This document shows positions 14,060-21,400 of a DNA stretch of 23,065 nt, one piece after another. A program made the translations under genes and the position numbers. This DNA is from DATHWB01 sp035460965. GTDB taxonomy: Bacteria; Actinomycetota; Acidimicrobiia; Spongiisociales; ZC4RG35. The number at the start of each line of letters is the position of its first letter. Position 1 is the first letter of the stretch. The stretch spans positions 1 through 23,065 of the forward strand of contig DATHWB010000075.1 of the NCBI GenBank assembly GCA_035460965.1. Direction: 5' to 3'. The notes below the pieces were generated by a model that saw nothing but the letters and a program-made list of their open reading frames with translations, was not told the DNA's origin and did no database searches.

Positions 14060-15241
14060 GTGCAGACCCGATCGTCACGCTTCCTGTTTTCCAGCGTGCT
14101 GGCGATGACGATGGGGTCGGCGACCTTCGCCCTCACGTGTTACGCCGTGTTGGCCCCCGATCTCATCGCCGAGTTCCGGGTGGACCGCTGGCAGATCGGC
14201 GCCCTCGTCACCGCCATGTCGTTGGGTGGGGCCGTGATGTCACCCCGGGCGGGTGCGATCGCCGATGCGATCGGGGCGAAGCGGGCGGCGACCACCACCA
14301 TCGCGCTGGGGGCGTCGGCACTCGTCGGGCTGGCGGTGGCGCCCCGGTACTGGCTGATCGTGGCGGCGGCGATCCTGGGTGGCGCCGCACAGGCGATGGG
14401 CAATCCCGCCACGAACAAGCTGATCGCTCTCCACGTGCCGCCCGGGAAACGAGGAGTCGTCACCGGGATCAAGCAGTCCGGGGTGACCGCCGCATCCGCC
14501 TTGGGCGGTGCGGTCCTGCCCCCCGTTGCGATCGTGGCGGGGTGGCGATGGGCCGTTGCCGTGTTCGTCCTCCTCGCCTTGGCGGGCGGGGTCCTCTCGT
14601 TGTTCGTTCCGCCTGATCCGGGGAGGGTGCCGGGGATGAGGCGGCAGCCGCGGGAACGGGTCGACCCCTACATCGTCCGGATCGCCCTGTACGGGTTCGC
14701 CTTGGGTGGGGCGGGGACTGCCATCTTCACTTTCCTTCCGCTGTTCGCCGTGGAGTCGCTCGGGATGGACACTCCGGCGGCAGGACTGTCGGTGGCAGTG
14801 CTGGGGGTGGCCGGGGTGATCGGGCGGATCGGGTGGGCGCGGGTGGCCGAGCTGAGGCTCGGGACGTACAGGGCGTTGGAGTACATCGCAGCGCTGGCCG
14901 CCCTGACCGCCGGGCTGCTCGTTGTTGCCCCGACGTTCCCGTGGCTGCTGTGGGTGGCGGCGGTGACGACCGGGTTGTCGGCGTCGGCATGGAACGCGGT
15001 CGGGATGCTGGCGGTCATCCAGACGGCGACACCCGCCCAGGCTGGGCGGGCGTCGGGTGTCGTGCTGTTGGGATTCCTGGCCGGCCTCGGTTTGGGCGCT
15101 CCGGCGTTCGGCTATTCGATCGATCGTCTCGGGACGTATCGGCCCGGCTGGGTGGCGGCGGGGGTTCTGTTCCTCGTGGGGCTCGGCGTGATGCGATTCT
15201 CGCCCCCGGTCAAGCGGTCGCCACTCCGGACCACCGGCTGA
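14060..15241 (+). CDS. Major facilitator superfamily transporter, 393 aa
   Basis: A 12-helix membrane transporter. The loop after helix 2 reads GAIADAIGAKRA, a version of MFS motif A, and a second half begins near IALYGFALGGAGTAIFTFLPL. It looks like the drug/metabolite exporter groups of the MFS (CynX/YfcJ-like), but the substrate cannot be assigned. GTG 14060 is chosen because TACCGT lies 7 nt before it; the open frame starts at 14015, and those first residues are not hydrophobic. It converges with the VOC gene, the coding regions overlapping by 32 bp. Confidence 0.85.
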   Translation: MQTRSSRFLFSSVLAMTMGSATFALTCYAVLAPDLIAEFRVDRWQIGALVTAMSLGGAVMSPRAGAIADAIGAKRAATTTIALGASALVGLAVAPRYWLIVAAAILGGAAQAMGNPATNKLIALHVPPGKRGVVTGIKQSGVTAASALGGAVLPPVAIVAGWRWAVAVFVLLALAGGVLSLFVPPDPGRVPGMRRQPRERVDPYIVRIALYGFALGGAGTAIFTFLPLFAVESLGMDTPAAGLSVAVLGVAGVIGRIGWARVAELRLGTYRALEYIAALAALTAGLLVVAPTFPWLLWVAAVTTGLSASAWNAVGMLAVIQTATPAQAGRASGVVLLGFLAGLGLGAPAFGYSIDRLGTYRPGWVAAGVLFLVGLGVMRFSPPVKRSPLRTTG

Positions 15242-15689
15242 GTTCGGCGTCCAGGTCGAGCCGTTCGATGATCGCCTTGGACTCGTGCTCGCCCCACGCC
15301 TCGCGAGGGAGCATCCACATGATCTCGAACTCGTTGCCGTCTGGATCGACCCCGTACAGGCTCTTCGTCGCGCCGTGGGACGACTCGCCCGTCATCGCTC
15401 CGGAGGCGGTGAGTTGTCGGCGAGCGGCGGCCAGGTCGTCGATCGTCGGGACTTGCCAGGCGAGGTGGTACAGCCCCACCCGTCCGCGTTCGTTCGGAGC
15501 CGCGGTCGGGCCCAGCCCGAAGAGCCCCAGGTCGTGGTGGTTGTCCGAACCGGCCGCACGGAGGAAGGCGGCGTTGGCCCGCGGTTCGGTGGCGATGACC
15601 TCGAATCCGAAGGTCCCCGTGTAGAAGTCGAGGGCGCGATCGAGGTCGGACACGAACAACACTGCGTGGTTGAGTCGGGCGATCTTCAT
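15210..15689 (-). CDS. VOC superfamily protein (glyoxalase/extradiol dioxygenase fold), 159 aa
   Basis: Two beta-alpha-beta-beta-beta modules are visible. Likely metal ligands are H8 (LNHAVLFVSDLDRALDFY), H75 (YHLAWQV) and E122 (DPDGNEFEIMW). The second module resembles catechol 2,3-dioxygenase-like proteins (YGVDPDGNEFEI), but no ring-cleavage pathway genes are nearby. ATG 15689 has a good AAGGAG ribosome-binding site at 15695-15700 (minus strand); the longer frame runs through a hairpin. The C-terminus overlaps the convergent MFS gene by 32 bp. A hairpin separates it from yceI upstream. Confidence 0.85.
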   Translation of the reverse strand: MKIARLNHAVLFVSDLDRALDFYTGTFGFEVIATEPRANAAFLRAAGSDNHHDLGLFGLGPTAAPNERGRVGLYHLAWQVPTIDDLAAARRQLTASGAMTGESSHGATKSLYGVDPDGNEFEIMWMLPREAWGEHESKAIIERLDLDAELSRWSGVATA

Positions 15690-15708
15690 GGCTGCTCCTT
15701 CGTCGCAA

Positions 15709-15739
15709 CGACCCCGACCCGGCAGGCGGGTCGGGGTCG
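15709..15739 (-). terminator. Intrinsic terminator hairpin after the yceI gene
   Basis: A perfect 13-bp stem (CGACCCCGACCCG and its complement) with a 5-nt loop, 20 nt downstream of the yceI stop and 20 nt upstream of the VOC start. There is no T-tract. It may end or attenuate yceI transcription ahead of the VOC gene. Its stem and loop lengths match the hairpin at 9670-9700. Confidence 0.7.
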
Positions 15740-15759
15740 ATGTCGGGCGTGGGTGGGGC

Positions 15760-16314
15760 TCAGGCCTTCGCTGCCTGCACCTCGAGCTCGATGGTGATCT
15801 CCTTGGACACGAGCAGGCCACCCGTTTCGAGGGCTGCGTTCCAGGTGAGTCCCCAGTCCTCGCGGTTGATCTTGGCCGAGGCCTCGAGCAGCACCTTGGC
15901 GTTGCCCCAGGGGTCGTTGATCAGGCCGAGGTAGGTGGTATCGAGCGTGACGGGCTTCGTGATGTCCCTGATGGTGAGATCTCCCGCGACCTCGAAGCGG
16001 CCGTCGTCGAGTTGGTTGATCTCGGTCGAACGGAACCGCATCGTGGGATGGGCCTCCGCATCGAAGAAGTCACCGGAGCGAAGATGGTTGTCCCGATCCT
16101 CGGAGTTGGTGTTCACCGACGTGGTGTCGATGGTCACGTCGACGGTCGACTGCGTGAGGTCCTCGGCGACGTCGATCGTCCCGGAGAACCCTTCGAAGGT
16201 ACCGCGGACCTTGGCTGTCATGAGGTGACGGGCGACGAATCCGATGCGGGTGTGGGAGGGGTCGAGGGCCCACGTTCCGGCTTCCGGCTTGGTGAGTGTC
16301 CTTGTGGTGGTCAT
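15760..16314 (-). CDS. YceI family protein, 184 aa
   Basis: A lipocalin-like beta-barrel of the YceI family, known for binding isoprenoid or amphiphilic ligands. The family start WALDPSHTRIGFVARHLM (residues 15-32), the segment VRGTFEGFSGTID, NHLRSGDFFDAEAHPTMRF and the C-terminal NREDWGLTWN are all present. There is no signal peptide, so this is a cytoplasmic version. ATG 16314 is preceded by an AAGGAG ribosome-binding site. The promoter TTGACA (16380-16385), 17 bp, TACATT (16357-16362) on the minus strand is near-consensus. A perfect palindrome between the -10 and the ribosome-binding site points to control by the divergent MarR protein. Confidence 0.92.
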   Translation of the reverse strand: MTTTRTLTKPEAGTWALDPSHTRIGFVARHLMTAKVRGTFEGFSGTIDVAEDLTQSTVDVTIDTTSVNTNSEDRDNHLRSGDFFDAEAHPTMRFRSTEINQLDDGRFEVAGDLTIRDITKPVTLDTTYLGLINDPWGNAKVLLEASAKINREDWGLTWNAALETGGLLVSKEITIELEVQAAKA

Positions 16315-16330
16315 TTGGTTCTCCTTAACT

Positions 16331-16345
16331 AGTCAAAGTTTGACT
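16331..16345. promoter_or_regulatory. MarR-type operator AGTCAAAGTTTGACT
   Basis: A perfect 7-1-7 palindrome lying just inside the predicted yceI transcript, between the -10 box and the ribosome-binding site. MarR dimers usually bind 15-20 bp palindromes of this kind. It is the likely site where the divergent MarR protein represses yceI. Confidence 0.75.
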
Positions 16346-16356
16346 GCTCAAGGATC

Positions 16357-16385
16357 AATGTATCGCAGAATAATTGAGATGTCAA
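16357..16385 (-). promoter_or_regulatory. yceI promoter
   Basis: On the minus strand, TTGACA (16380-16385), a 17-bp AT-rich spacer and TACATT (16357-16362). The transcript would begin near 16350, so the operator at 16331-16345 is in the first 20 transcribed bases. Confidence 0.7.
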
Positions 16386-16394
16386 CTATTGATC
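16380..16394. promoter_or_regulatory. Second MarR-type operator over both -35 boxes
   Basis: TGTCAACTATTGATC resembles the perfect operator (GTCAA, 5-6 nt, TTGA core) and contains the palindrome TCAACTATTGA at 16383-16393. It covers the yceI -35 (16380-16385) and the marR -35 (16389-16394), so one bound dimer could shut both divergent promoters. Centre-to-centre distance to the first operator is 49 bp. Confidence 0.5.
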
Positions 16395-16417
16395 ATGCAA
16401 CAGTTTCCCGGTACCAT
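16389..16417 (+). promoter_or_regulatory. marR promoter, leaderless
   Basis: TTGATC (16389-16394), a 17-bp spacer and TACCAT (16412-16417), followed 6 nt later by the marR ATG at 16424. No ribosome-binding site lies between, so the transcript probably starts at the ATG. Confidence 0.6.
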
Positions 16418-16423
16418 CCGGGC

Positions 16424-16894
16424 ATGACCACCACCGCCCCCGACATCGCCCGCGTTGCCCAGCTGTGTGACACGGCAGCCATCCACGCATACGGCGTGAC
16501 GGTGGAAGCCCTCACCAGGCTCAACCGCGCGTTCGATCGTCGTCTGCGGAACGAGTGCGGCATCACGATCGCCTGGTTCGAGGCGCTGCTGCGGATCGGG
16601 CGTCACGGAGGCTCGATGAAGATGAGTGAGCTCGCATCCCAGCTCGCTCTCACCAACGGCGGTGTGACCCGCATGGTCGACAAGATGGAACGAGCGGGCT
16701 ACCTCCGCCGCGAGTCGTGCGCCGAGGACCGTCGGGTCTCGTATGCGACGCTGACCAACGCCGGCATCGCCAAGTGGACCGAAGCGAGCGAACTCCACGT
16801 CGACGACCTCCACCGCCAGTTCACCGGCCGGATGACTCCCGCCGAACTCGAGGTGGTCGTGGCGGTCATGGATCGCATCCGCTCCGGCCCGTGA
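16424..16894 (+). CDS. MarR family transcriptional regulator, 156 aa
   Basis: A dimeric winged-helix repressor, typically released from DNA by small aromatic or amphiphilic ligands. The DNA-binding part reads MKMSELASQLALTNGGVTRM for the helix-turn-helix, then MERAGYLRRESCAEDRRVSYATLT for the wing with its DRR turn. N- and C-terminal helices form the dimer interface. ATG 16424 is preferred because a -10-like TACCAT is 6 nt upstream; the longer frame from 16244 crosses the operators and yceI. It is divergent from yceI, with shared operator-like palindromes, which suggests it controls both itself and yceI. Confidence 0.9.
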   Translation: MTTTAPDIARVAQLCDTAAIHAYGVTVEALTRLNRAFDRRLRNECGITIAWFEALLRIGRHGGSMKMSELASQLALTNGGVTRMVDKMERAGYLRRESCAEDRRVSYATLTNAGIAKWTEASELHVDDLHRQFTGRMTPAELEVVVAVMDRIRSGP

Positions 16895-16919
16895 TCGATC
16901 CCACCGGGGATGTCGACCT

Positions 16920-16955
16920 GGGGGTTGCCCCCGCCCGGTGAGCCTCAGCCGAGGC
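16920..16955. terminator. Possible hairpins between marR and the ABC permease gene
   Basis: Two short inverted repeats lie in the 90-nt gap between convergent genes: GGGGG-TTG-CCCCC at 16920-16932 and GCCTC-AGCC-GAGGC at 16942-16955. Both stems are only 5 bp, so termination is a weak guess. Confidence 0.3.
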
Positions 16956-16984
16956 AACCAGGCGCTCGCGAGAACGACCGAGCT

Positions 16985-19498
16985 TCACTCGTAGGCGATG
17001 GCGGCGAGGACGTCGAGGCGTGAAGCCCGGCGAGCGGGGTACGTGGCGGCGAGGACGCCGAGCACGGCGGCGATGAGAAGCCACAGAGTCAACTGGTCCA
17101 CCGGGAGGGAGAGCACCAGTTCCTGCCCGATCGACCACACGACCGCCACCCCGAAGACCACACCGATGATCGTCCCCAGCACCCCGCCGAACACGGCGAT
17201 GATCACGGCCTCCCAGCGGATCATCCGTCGCACCTGTCGTCTGCTCATGCCGATGGCGCGGAGCAGGCCGATCTCCCGGGTGCGTTCCACGACCGAGAGC
17301 AGCAGCGTCCCGATGACGCCGAGCGTGCCGATGACGATCGAAACCGCCAGCAACGCGTAGAGCAGGTTGACGATCCCTCCGATCTGGCCGCTGGCTTCCT
17401 CCCGAAACCCGTCCTGGTCCTGGATCTGGATCGAAGGAAAGCTCTCGATCGCCACTCCCACCTGACGGCTGGCTTCTGCGACGTCGACGCCCGGGAGGAA
17501 GCGGACGAGGACCTGGTTGTCGAGCCGCTCGGAGAACAGCGACTCGAACGTGTCCATCGACACCAGGAACGCGTTCGGATTGCGGGCGTAGATCGCCACC
17601 ACCTCCAGCGCCTGGAGCCCGCCCACCGGAGTGGTCATCTCGACGACATCGCCCACTGCTGGACTGTCGTCGCCCTTCCGCACGGCCACCGTCCCCGGAC
17701 CGAGGCGATCGAGCGAACCGTCGAGCACGTCGAAGGACAGCAGGTCGAACACTCCCGGCGTTCCGCCTGCCATGAAGCGGCTGCGTCCGTCGGCGAGCAC
17801 CTCACCCTGCCGTACCCGCCCGACGACGTCGACGGAGTCGAGGGTCGCGATCGCCTGGGCTACCTCGGGGCTGAAACCGAGGGAACTGAACCCGGTGGGG
17901 GCGACGATGAGGTCGGCCCGGAACCGGTCCTCGATCAGCGACTCGGCGGAGGTCCTGGCACTGTCCGCCAGGATCGCGACCAGACCCACCAGGGCGAGGC
18001 TGATCATCAGCGCCGACGCCGTCAGTCCGGTGCGGCGCGGGCTGCGCATGGCGTTCTCGCGAGCCAGCACCCCGGCGACGGCGCCCGACGCGGCGAGAGG
18101 ACGACCGAGCAGGCCGGCGACCGGCCGGGCCACCACCGCAGCGAGAACGGCCACGCCGAGGAAGAGCAAGACAGCACCGACGCCCACGAACCACACGGCG
18201 TCGGGCGCTCCCTCGGGGAGGGGGGCGAACAGACCCGCGGCCATGGCAGCTGCGCCGGCCGCCGTGAGCGGGCCCCCGGTCAGTACGCGGCCGCGCAGCG
18301 CACGGCGGCCCGGCGGGATGAAGCCCTCGCGCATCGCCTCGATCGGGCTGACCCGCGACGCTTTGACCGCCGGGATCATCGCCGCTCCTGCGGTCACGGC
18401 CACCCCGGTGAGTACGCCGAGGCCGACGGCCGCCGGCGTGACCTCGAGCGGCCCGGGCGGCAGCGGCACTGCGGCCGCCTCGAAGGCGGTGCGGATGAGC
18501 ATGGCGAGGCCGATCCCGCCCACCGCCCCGGCGGCCGAGGCCAAGATCGAGATCACGCCTGCCTCCGCCAGCATCAGGTTGCGGACCTGCCGGGCGCTCG
18601 CTCCGATCGCTCGCAAGACCGCCAGTTCTCTCGTCCGTTGGGCGATCGTCACCCGGAAGATGTTGGAGATCACGAAGGTGCCGACGAACAGCGCCACGCC
18701 GGCGAACACGAGGACGAAGGTCCGTATGAACCCGATGGCATCCTGGAAGCCCTCCACCTGCTGGCGGGCCAGATCGTCCGCCGCGATCGCCTGGAAGCCC
18801 TCGCCGAGACGGTCCTCGATCCGCTCTGCCACCAAGGCAGTCTCGTCGTTCGTCACGACCTCCAGCGTCGAGTAGCGGCCTTCGAGGCCGAACAATCGTT
18901 GACCGAGTTCGACCGACGAGAAGACCGTGATGATCCCGCCCGCGGACTCCGCCTCTCCGAACTCGACGATTCCGGCCACGACCACCTCGGTCGGGATGCC
19001 GGTTCCGACCACCACCATCGTCTCCCCGACCTCGATCCCCTCCTTGGTGGCCGTGGCCGCATCGATCGCCACCTCGTCCAAACCCGAAGGCGGGTCGCCC
19101 TCCCGGATCGAGGCGATCGACGGCACCTCGGGCCAGGTCAGGGCGAGGATCGGCGGGCCGGGCGACTCGATCGGTTCGCCGTCGGGGCCACGCAGGGCGA
19201 GAAAGCCGGTCACCGAACCTTGAGCCTGCTGGACGCCCGCCACCGAACGGACGACGTCGAGGACCCCCGCATCGACGGGATCCGGAATCGAGAAGGTCAA
19301 CCCCGGGTCGATCTCGCTCCTCACCTGGAGATCGAATCCGGCGAAGCTGTCCTCGAAGATGCTTTCGAACGACGTGCTCAGCGTGTCGGTGAAGACCAGC
19401 GTCGCCACCACGAACGCCACCGAGCAGCCGACCACCAGGCCGGTGATCACGAGCCGCGCCCGGTGCCCGAGCGCCCCCTTGAGCGCCGCCCGCCACAT
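16985..19498 (-). CDS. ABC transporter permease, FtsX/MacB type with two FtsX domains, 837 aa
   Basis: Membrane partner of the ATPase encoded just upstream. Helix 1 is at about residues 17-37, followed by a large extracytoplasmic MacB-like domain (about 45-255). The first FtsX domain (262-390) contains TIAQRTRELAVLRAIGAS. A linker with two helices (436-460, 492-512) and a second outside domain (about 515-705) come next, then the second FtsX domain (712-830) with VVERTREIGLLRAIGMS. This duplicated 8-10 helix layout is usual for actinobacterial exporters of lipids, peptides or lipoproteins; the cargo is unknown. The ATG shares one base with the ATPase stop (TGATG). Confidence 0.93.
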   Translation of the reverse strand: MWRAALKGALGHRARLVITGLVVGCSVAFVVATLVFTDTLSTSFESIFEDSFAGFDLQVRSEIDPGLTFSIPDPVDAGVLDVVRSVAGVQQAQGSVTGFLALRGPDGEPIESPGPPILALTWPEVPSIASIREGDPPSGLDEVAIDAATATKEGIEVGETMVVVGTGIPTEVVVAGIVEFGEAESAGGIITVFSSVELGQRLFGLEGRYSTLEVVTNDETALVAERIEDRLGEGFQAIAADDLARQQVEGFQDAIGFIRTFVLVFAGVALFVGTFVISNIFRVTIAQRTRELAVLRAIGASARQVRNLMLAEAGVISILASAAGAVGGIGLAMLIRTAFEAAAVPLPPGPLEVTPAAVGLGVLTGVAVTAGAAMIPAVKASRVSPIEAMREGFIPPGRRALRGRVLTGGPLTAAGAAAMAAGLFAPLPEGAPDAVWFVGVGAVLLFLGVAVLAAVVARPVAGLLGRPLAASGAVAGVLARENAMRSPRRTGLTASALMISLALVGLVAILADSARTSAESLIEDRFRADLIVAPTGFSSLGFSPEVAQAIATLDSVDVVGRVRQGEVLADGRSRFMAGGTPGVFDLLSFDVLDGSLDRLGPGTVAVRKGDDSPAVGDVVEMTTPVGGLQALEVVAIYARNPNAFLVSMDTFESLFSERLDNQVLVRFLPGVDVAEASRQVGVAIESFPSIQIQDQDGFREEASGQIGGIVNLLYALLAVSIVIGTLGVIGTLLLSVVERTREIGLLRAIGMSRRQVRRMIRWEAVIIAVFGGVLGTIIGVVFGVAVVWSIGQELVLSLPVDQLTLWLLIAAVLGVLAATYPARRASRLDVLAAIAYE

Positions 19499-20229
19499 CA
19501 GGCGTCTGCGGGCTTGATCCGGTCGAGCACGGACTCGACGGTCGGGTCGGGCAGGTCGTCCACGACCCTCCCGTCACTGAGGAAGAGGACTCGATCGGCG
19601 TACGAGGCAGCGGTGGCGTCGTGGGTGACCATCACGACGGTCTGACCGAAGTCGTCGACGGCCGAGCGGAGGAATCCGAGCAGCTGCGACCCGCTGCGTG
19701 TGTCGAGGTTGCCGCTGGGCTCGTCGGCGAACACGATCTCCGGCCGACCGACCAGGGCGCGAGCCACCGCCACCCGTTGCTGCTGCCCGCCGGAGAGTTG
19801 CGACGGCCGGTGATCGAGGCGGTCGCTGAGTTCCAGCACCGAGACCACCTCGTCGAACCACGCGGGGTCGGGTCTACGACCGGCGATCGATGCCGGGAGC
19901 GTGATGTTCTCCCGGGCGTCCAGCGTCGGGATCAGGTTGAAAGCCTGGAAGACGAACCCCATCCGATCGCGGCGCAACCGGGTCAGGTCGTCGTCGTCGA
20001 GCGTTCCCAGATCCGTCTCACCGAGGAGTACCTGTCCAGACGTCAGTGTGTCGAGACCTGCCAGACAGTGGAGCAGTGTCGACTTGCCGGACCCCGACGG
20101 CCCCATGATCGCCGTGAAGTGACCCTTGCGGAACCCGGCGTCGACGCCGTCAAGCGCCCGCACCGCCGTCGGTCCCGAGCCGTACACCTTGGTTGCGGCG
20201 ACGGCTCGAGCCGCCATGTCCTGGGTCAC
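19498..20229 (-). CDS. ABC transporter ATP-binding protein, MacB/LolD type, 243 aa
   Basis: Cytoplasmic ATPase energising the FtsX-type permease. Walker A GPSGSGKST at residues 43-51, Q-loop Q95 (VFQAFNLIPTL, typical of the LolD/MacB group), signature LSGGQ at 145-149, Walker B IVFADEP at 165-171 and switch His203 (VTHD) are all intact. The start is GTG 20229, with TATAGC (20239-20244, minus strand) 9 nt upstream; ATG 20217 is a possible internal alternative. The gene overlaps the permease by one base. No dedicated membrane-fusion protein or outer-membrane channel is nearby, as expected for a single-membrane cell. Confidence 0.95.
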   Translation of the reverse strand: MTQDMAARAVAATKVYGSGPTAVRALDGVDAGFRKGHFTAIMGPSGSGKSTLLHCLAGLDTLTSGQVLLGETDLGTLDDDDLTRLRRDRMGFVFQAFNLIPTLDARENITLPASIAGRRPDPAWFDEVVSVLELSDRLDHRPSQLSGGQQQRVAVARALVGRPEIVFADEPSGNLDTRSGSQLLGFLRSAVDDFGQTVVMVTHDATAASYADRVLFLSDGRVVDDLPDPTVESVLDRIKPADA

Positions 20230-20274
20230 CGCCGGAAGGCTATAGGTGGGGATCGGGTAACACGAGTTGCCGGT

Positions 20275-20739
20275 TCACTCCGACCCTGCGAACCCCTGCT
20301 GGCGCCACGCCTCGAAGACCACCACCGCCACCGCGTTGGACAGATTGAGAGACCTCACTCCCGGCCGCATCGGGATGGTGAGGACGTCGTCGAGACGTCG
20401 ATCGGCCAGCACGGTTTCGGGGAGGCCCACCGACTCGGGTCCGAACAGGAAGGCGTCACCCGCCCGGAAGGCGACGCTGTCGTATCGGGTCGTGCCCGAC
20501 TTGGCGACGGCGAAGACCCTGGCAGGGGAAGTCGACTCGAACCAGTGGTCGAGGTCGGCATGCCGGTGGACGGTGGCTCGGTCCCGATAGTCCATGCCGG
20601 CGCGCCGGAGCCGGGCATCGTCCATCTCGAAGCCGAGTGGTTCGATGAGGTGGAGGGTGACCCCGGTGTTGGCGGACAGCCGCATGGCGTTGCCGGTGTT
20701 GGGCGGGATCTCGGGACGGAACAGCGCAACGTGGAACAC
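20275..20739 (-). CDS. trmL: tRNA (cytidine(34)-2'-O)-methyltransferase, 154 aa
   Basis: A SPOUT-fold enzyme that methylates the ribose of nucleotide 34 in tRNA-Leu anticodons, using S-adenosylmethionine. Length and motifs fit the family: PEIPPNTGNAMRL (residues 9-21) at the N-terminus, FGPESVGLP (99-107) and the knot motif SLNLSNAVAVVVFEAW (130-145). The start is GTG 20739, 1 nt after the nucS stop codon; no separate ribosome-binding site is seen, so translation is probably coupled. It ends the dipeptidase-nucS-trmL run and faces the ABC ATPase gene 45 nt downstream. Confidence 0.93.
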   Translation of the reverse strand: MFHVALFRPEIPPNTGNAMRLSANTGVTLHLIEPLGFEMDDARLRRAGMDYRDRATVHRHADLDHWFESTSPARVFAVAKSGTTRYDSVAFRAGDAFLFGPESVGLPETVLADRRLDDVLTIPMRPGVRSLNLSNAVAVVVFEAWRQQGFAGSE

Positions 20740-20740
20740 G

Positions 20741-21400
20741 TCAGAACAGCGTCAGGTCGTCGGATTCGACCTCACGCAGGCCGTCGTAGTCCACTTCGAC
20801 CACCGTCAGCCCGCGGGCTTGGCCGAGGTTGCGGGCTTGAGGAGTCACGGACTGGGCGGCGAGGATTCCCCGGACCGGTGCCAGCCGGCTGTCGAGGTCG
20901 AGGCGCTCGATGTAACGGGTCAACTGTTCGACCCCGTCGATCTCGCCCCGGCGTTTCACTTCGACCGCCACGATCCGACCCGAAGCGTCGGTACACAGCA
21001 GGTCCACCGGCCCGATGTCGGTCGGGTACTCGCGGCGAACCAGGATCAGGCCTTCCTCCAGGACCCAGGGCCTCTCTGCCAGCAGGACCTGGAGGTGGGC
21101 CTCCACACCGTCCTTCTGCAGACCGGGGTCCGTTCCGAGGTCGTGGCTGGTGTCCACCACCACTTCGTGGAAGGTGATCACCAGCCGCTCGCCCTTCGGA
21201 TTCGAGACCTCCCACACGCCTTCGGTCTCGACGATGGTGTTGGGAGCGGTCATCCAGTTGAGCGGCTTGTAGGCGCCACCGTCCGAGTGGATCGCCACGC
21301 ACCCATCCGCCTTCACCATGATCAGCCGGCGCGCCCGCGGCAGGTGAGCGGTGAGTCGGCCGGCGTAGTCCACCGTGCACTCGGCGACCACCAGCCGCAT
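20741..21400 (-). CDS. nucS: Endonuclease NucS (EndoMS), mismatch-specific, 219 aa
   Basis: Cuts both strands at mismatched base pairs and carries out the mismatch repair that actinobacteria perform without MutS and MutL. The N-terminal domain (about 1-105) binds DNA and dimerises; the C-terminal RecB-like nuclease core shows D133 (GPVDLLC), E147 and K149 (VAVEVKR) and Q159 (GVEQLTRYIE). The final residues DDLTLF resemble the C-terminal motif through which NucS contacts the sliding clamp. Length is normal. ATG 21400 shares one base with the dipeptidase stop (TGATG), and trmL follows 1 nt after its own stop, so the three genes are probably one transcript. Confidence 0.95.
   Translation of the reverse strand: MRLVVAECTVDYAGRLTAHLPRARRLIMVKADGCVAIHSDGGAYKPLNWMTAPNTIVETEGVWEVSNPKGERLVITFHEVVVDTSHDLGTDPGLQKDGVEAHLQVLLAERPWVLEEGLILVRREYPTDIGPVDLLCTDASGRIVAVEVKRRGEIDGVEQLTRYIERLDLDSRLAPVRGILAAQSVTPQARNLGQARGLTVVEVDYDGLREVESDDLTLF

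Noticed and set aside
16985..20229. ABC pair as part of an antibiotic-resistance or bacteriocin-immunity cassette with a two-component system
   Set aside because: No histidine kinase, response regulator or precursor peptide gene adjoins it. The pair is of the common MacB/FtsX exporter type with unknown cargo.
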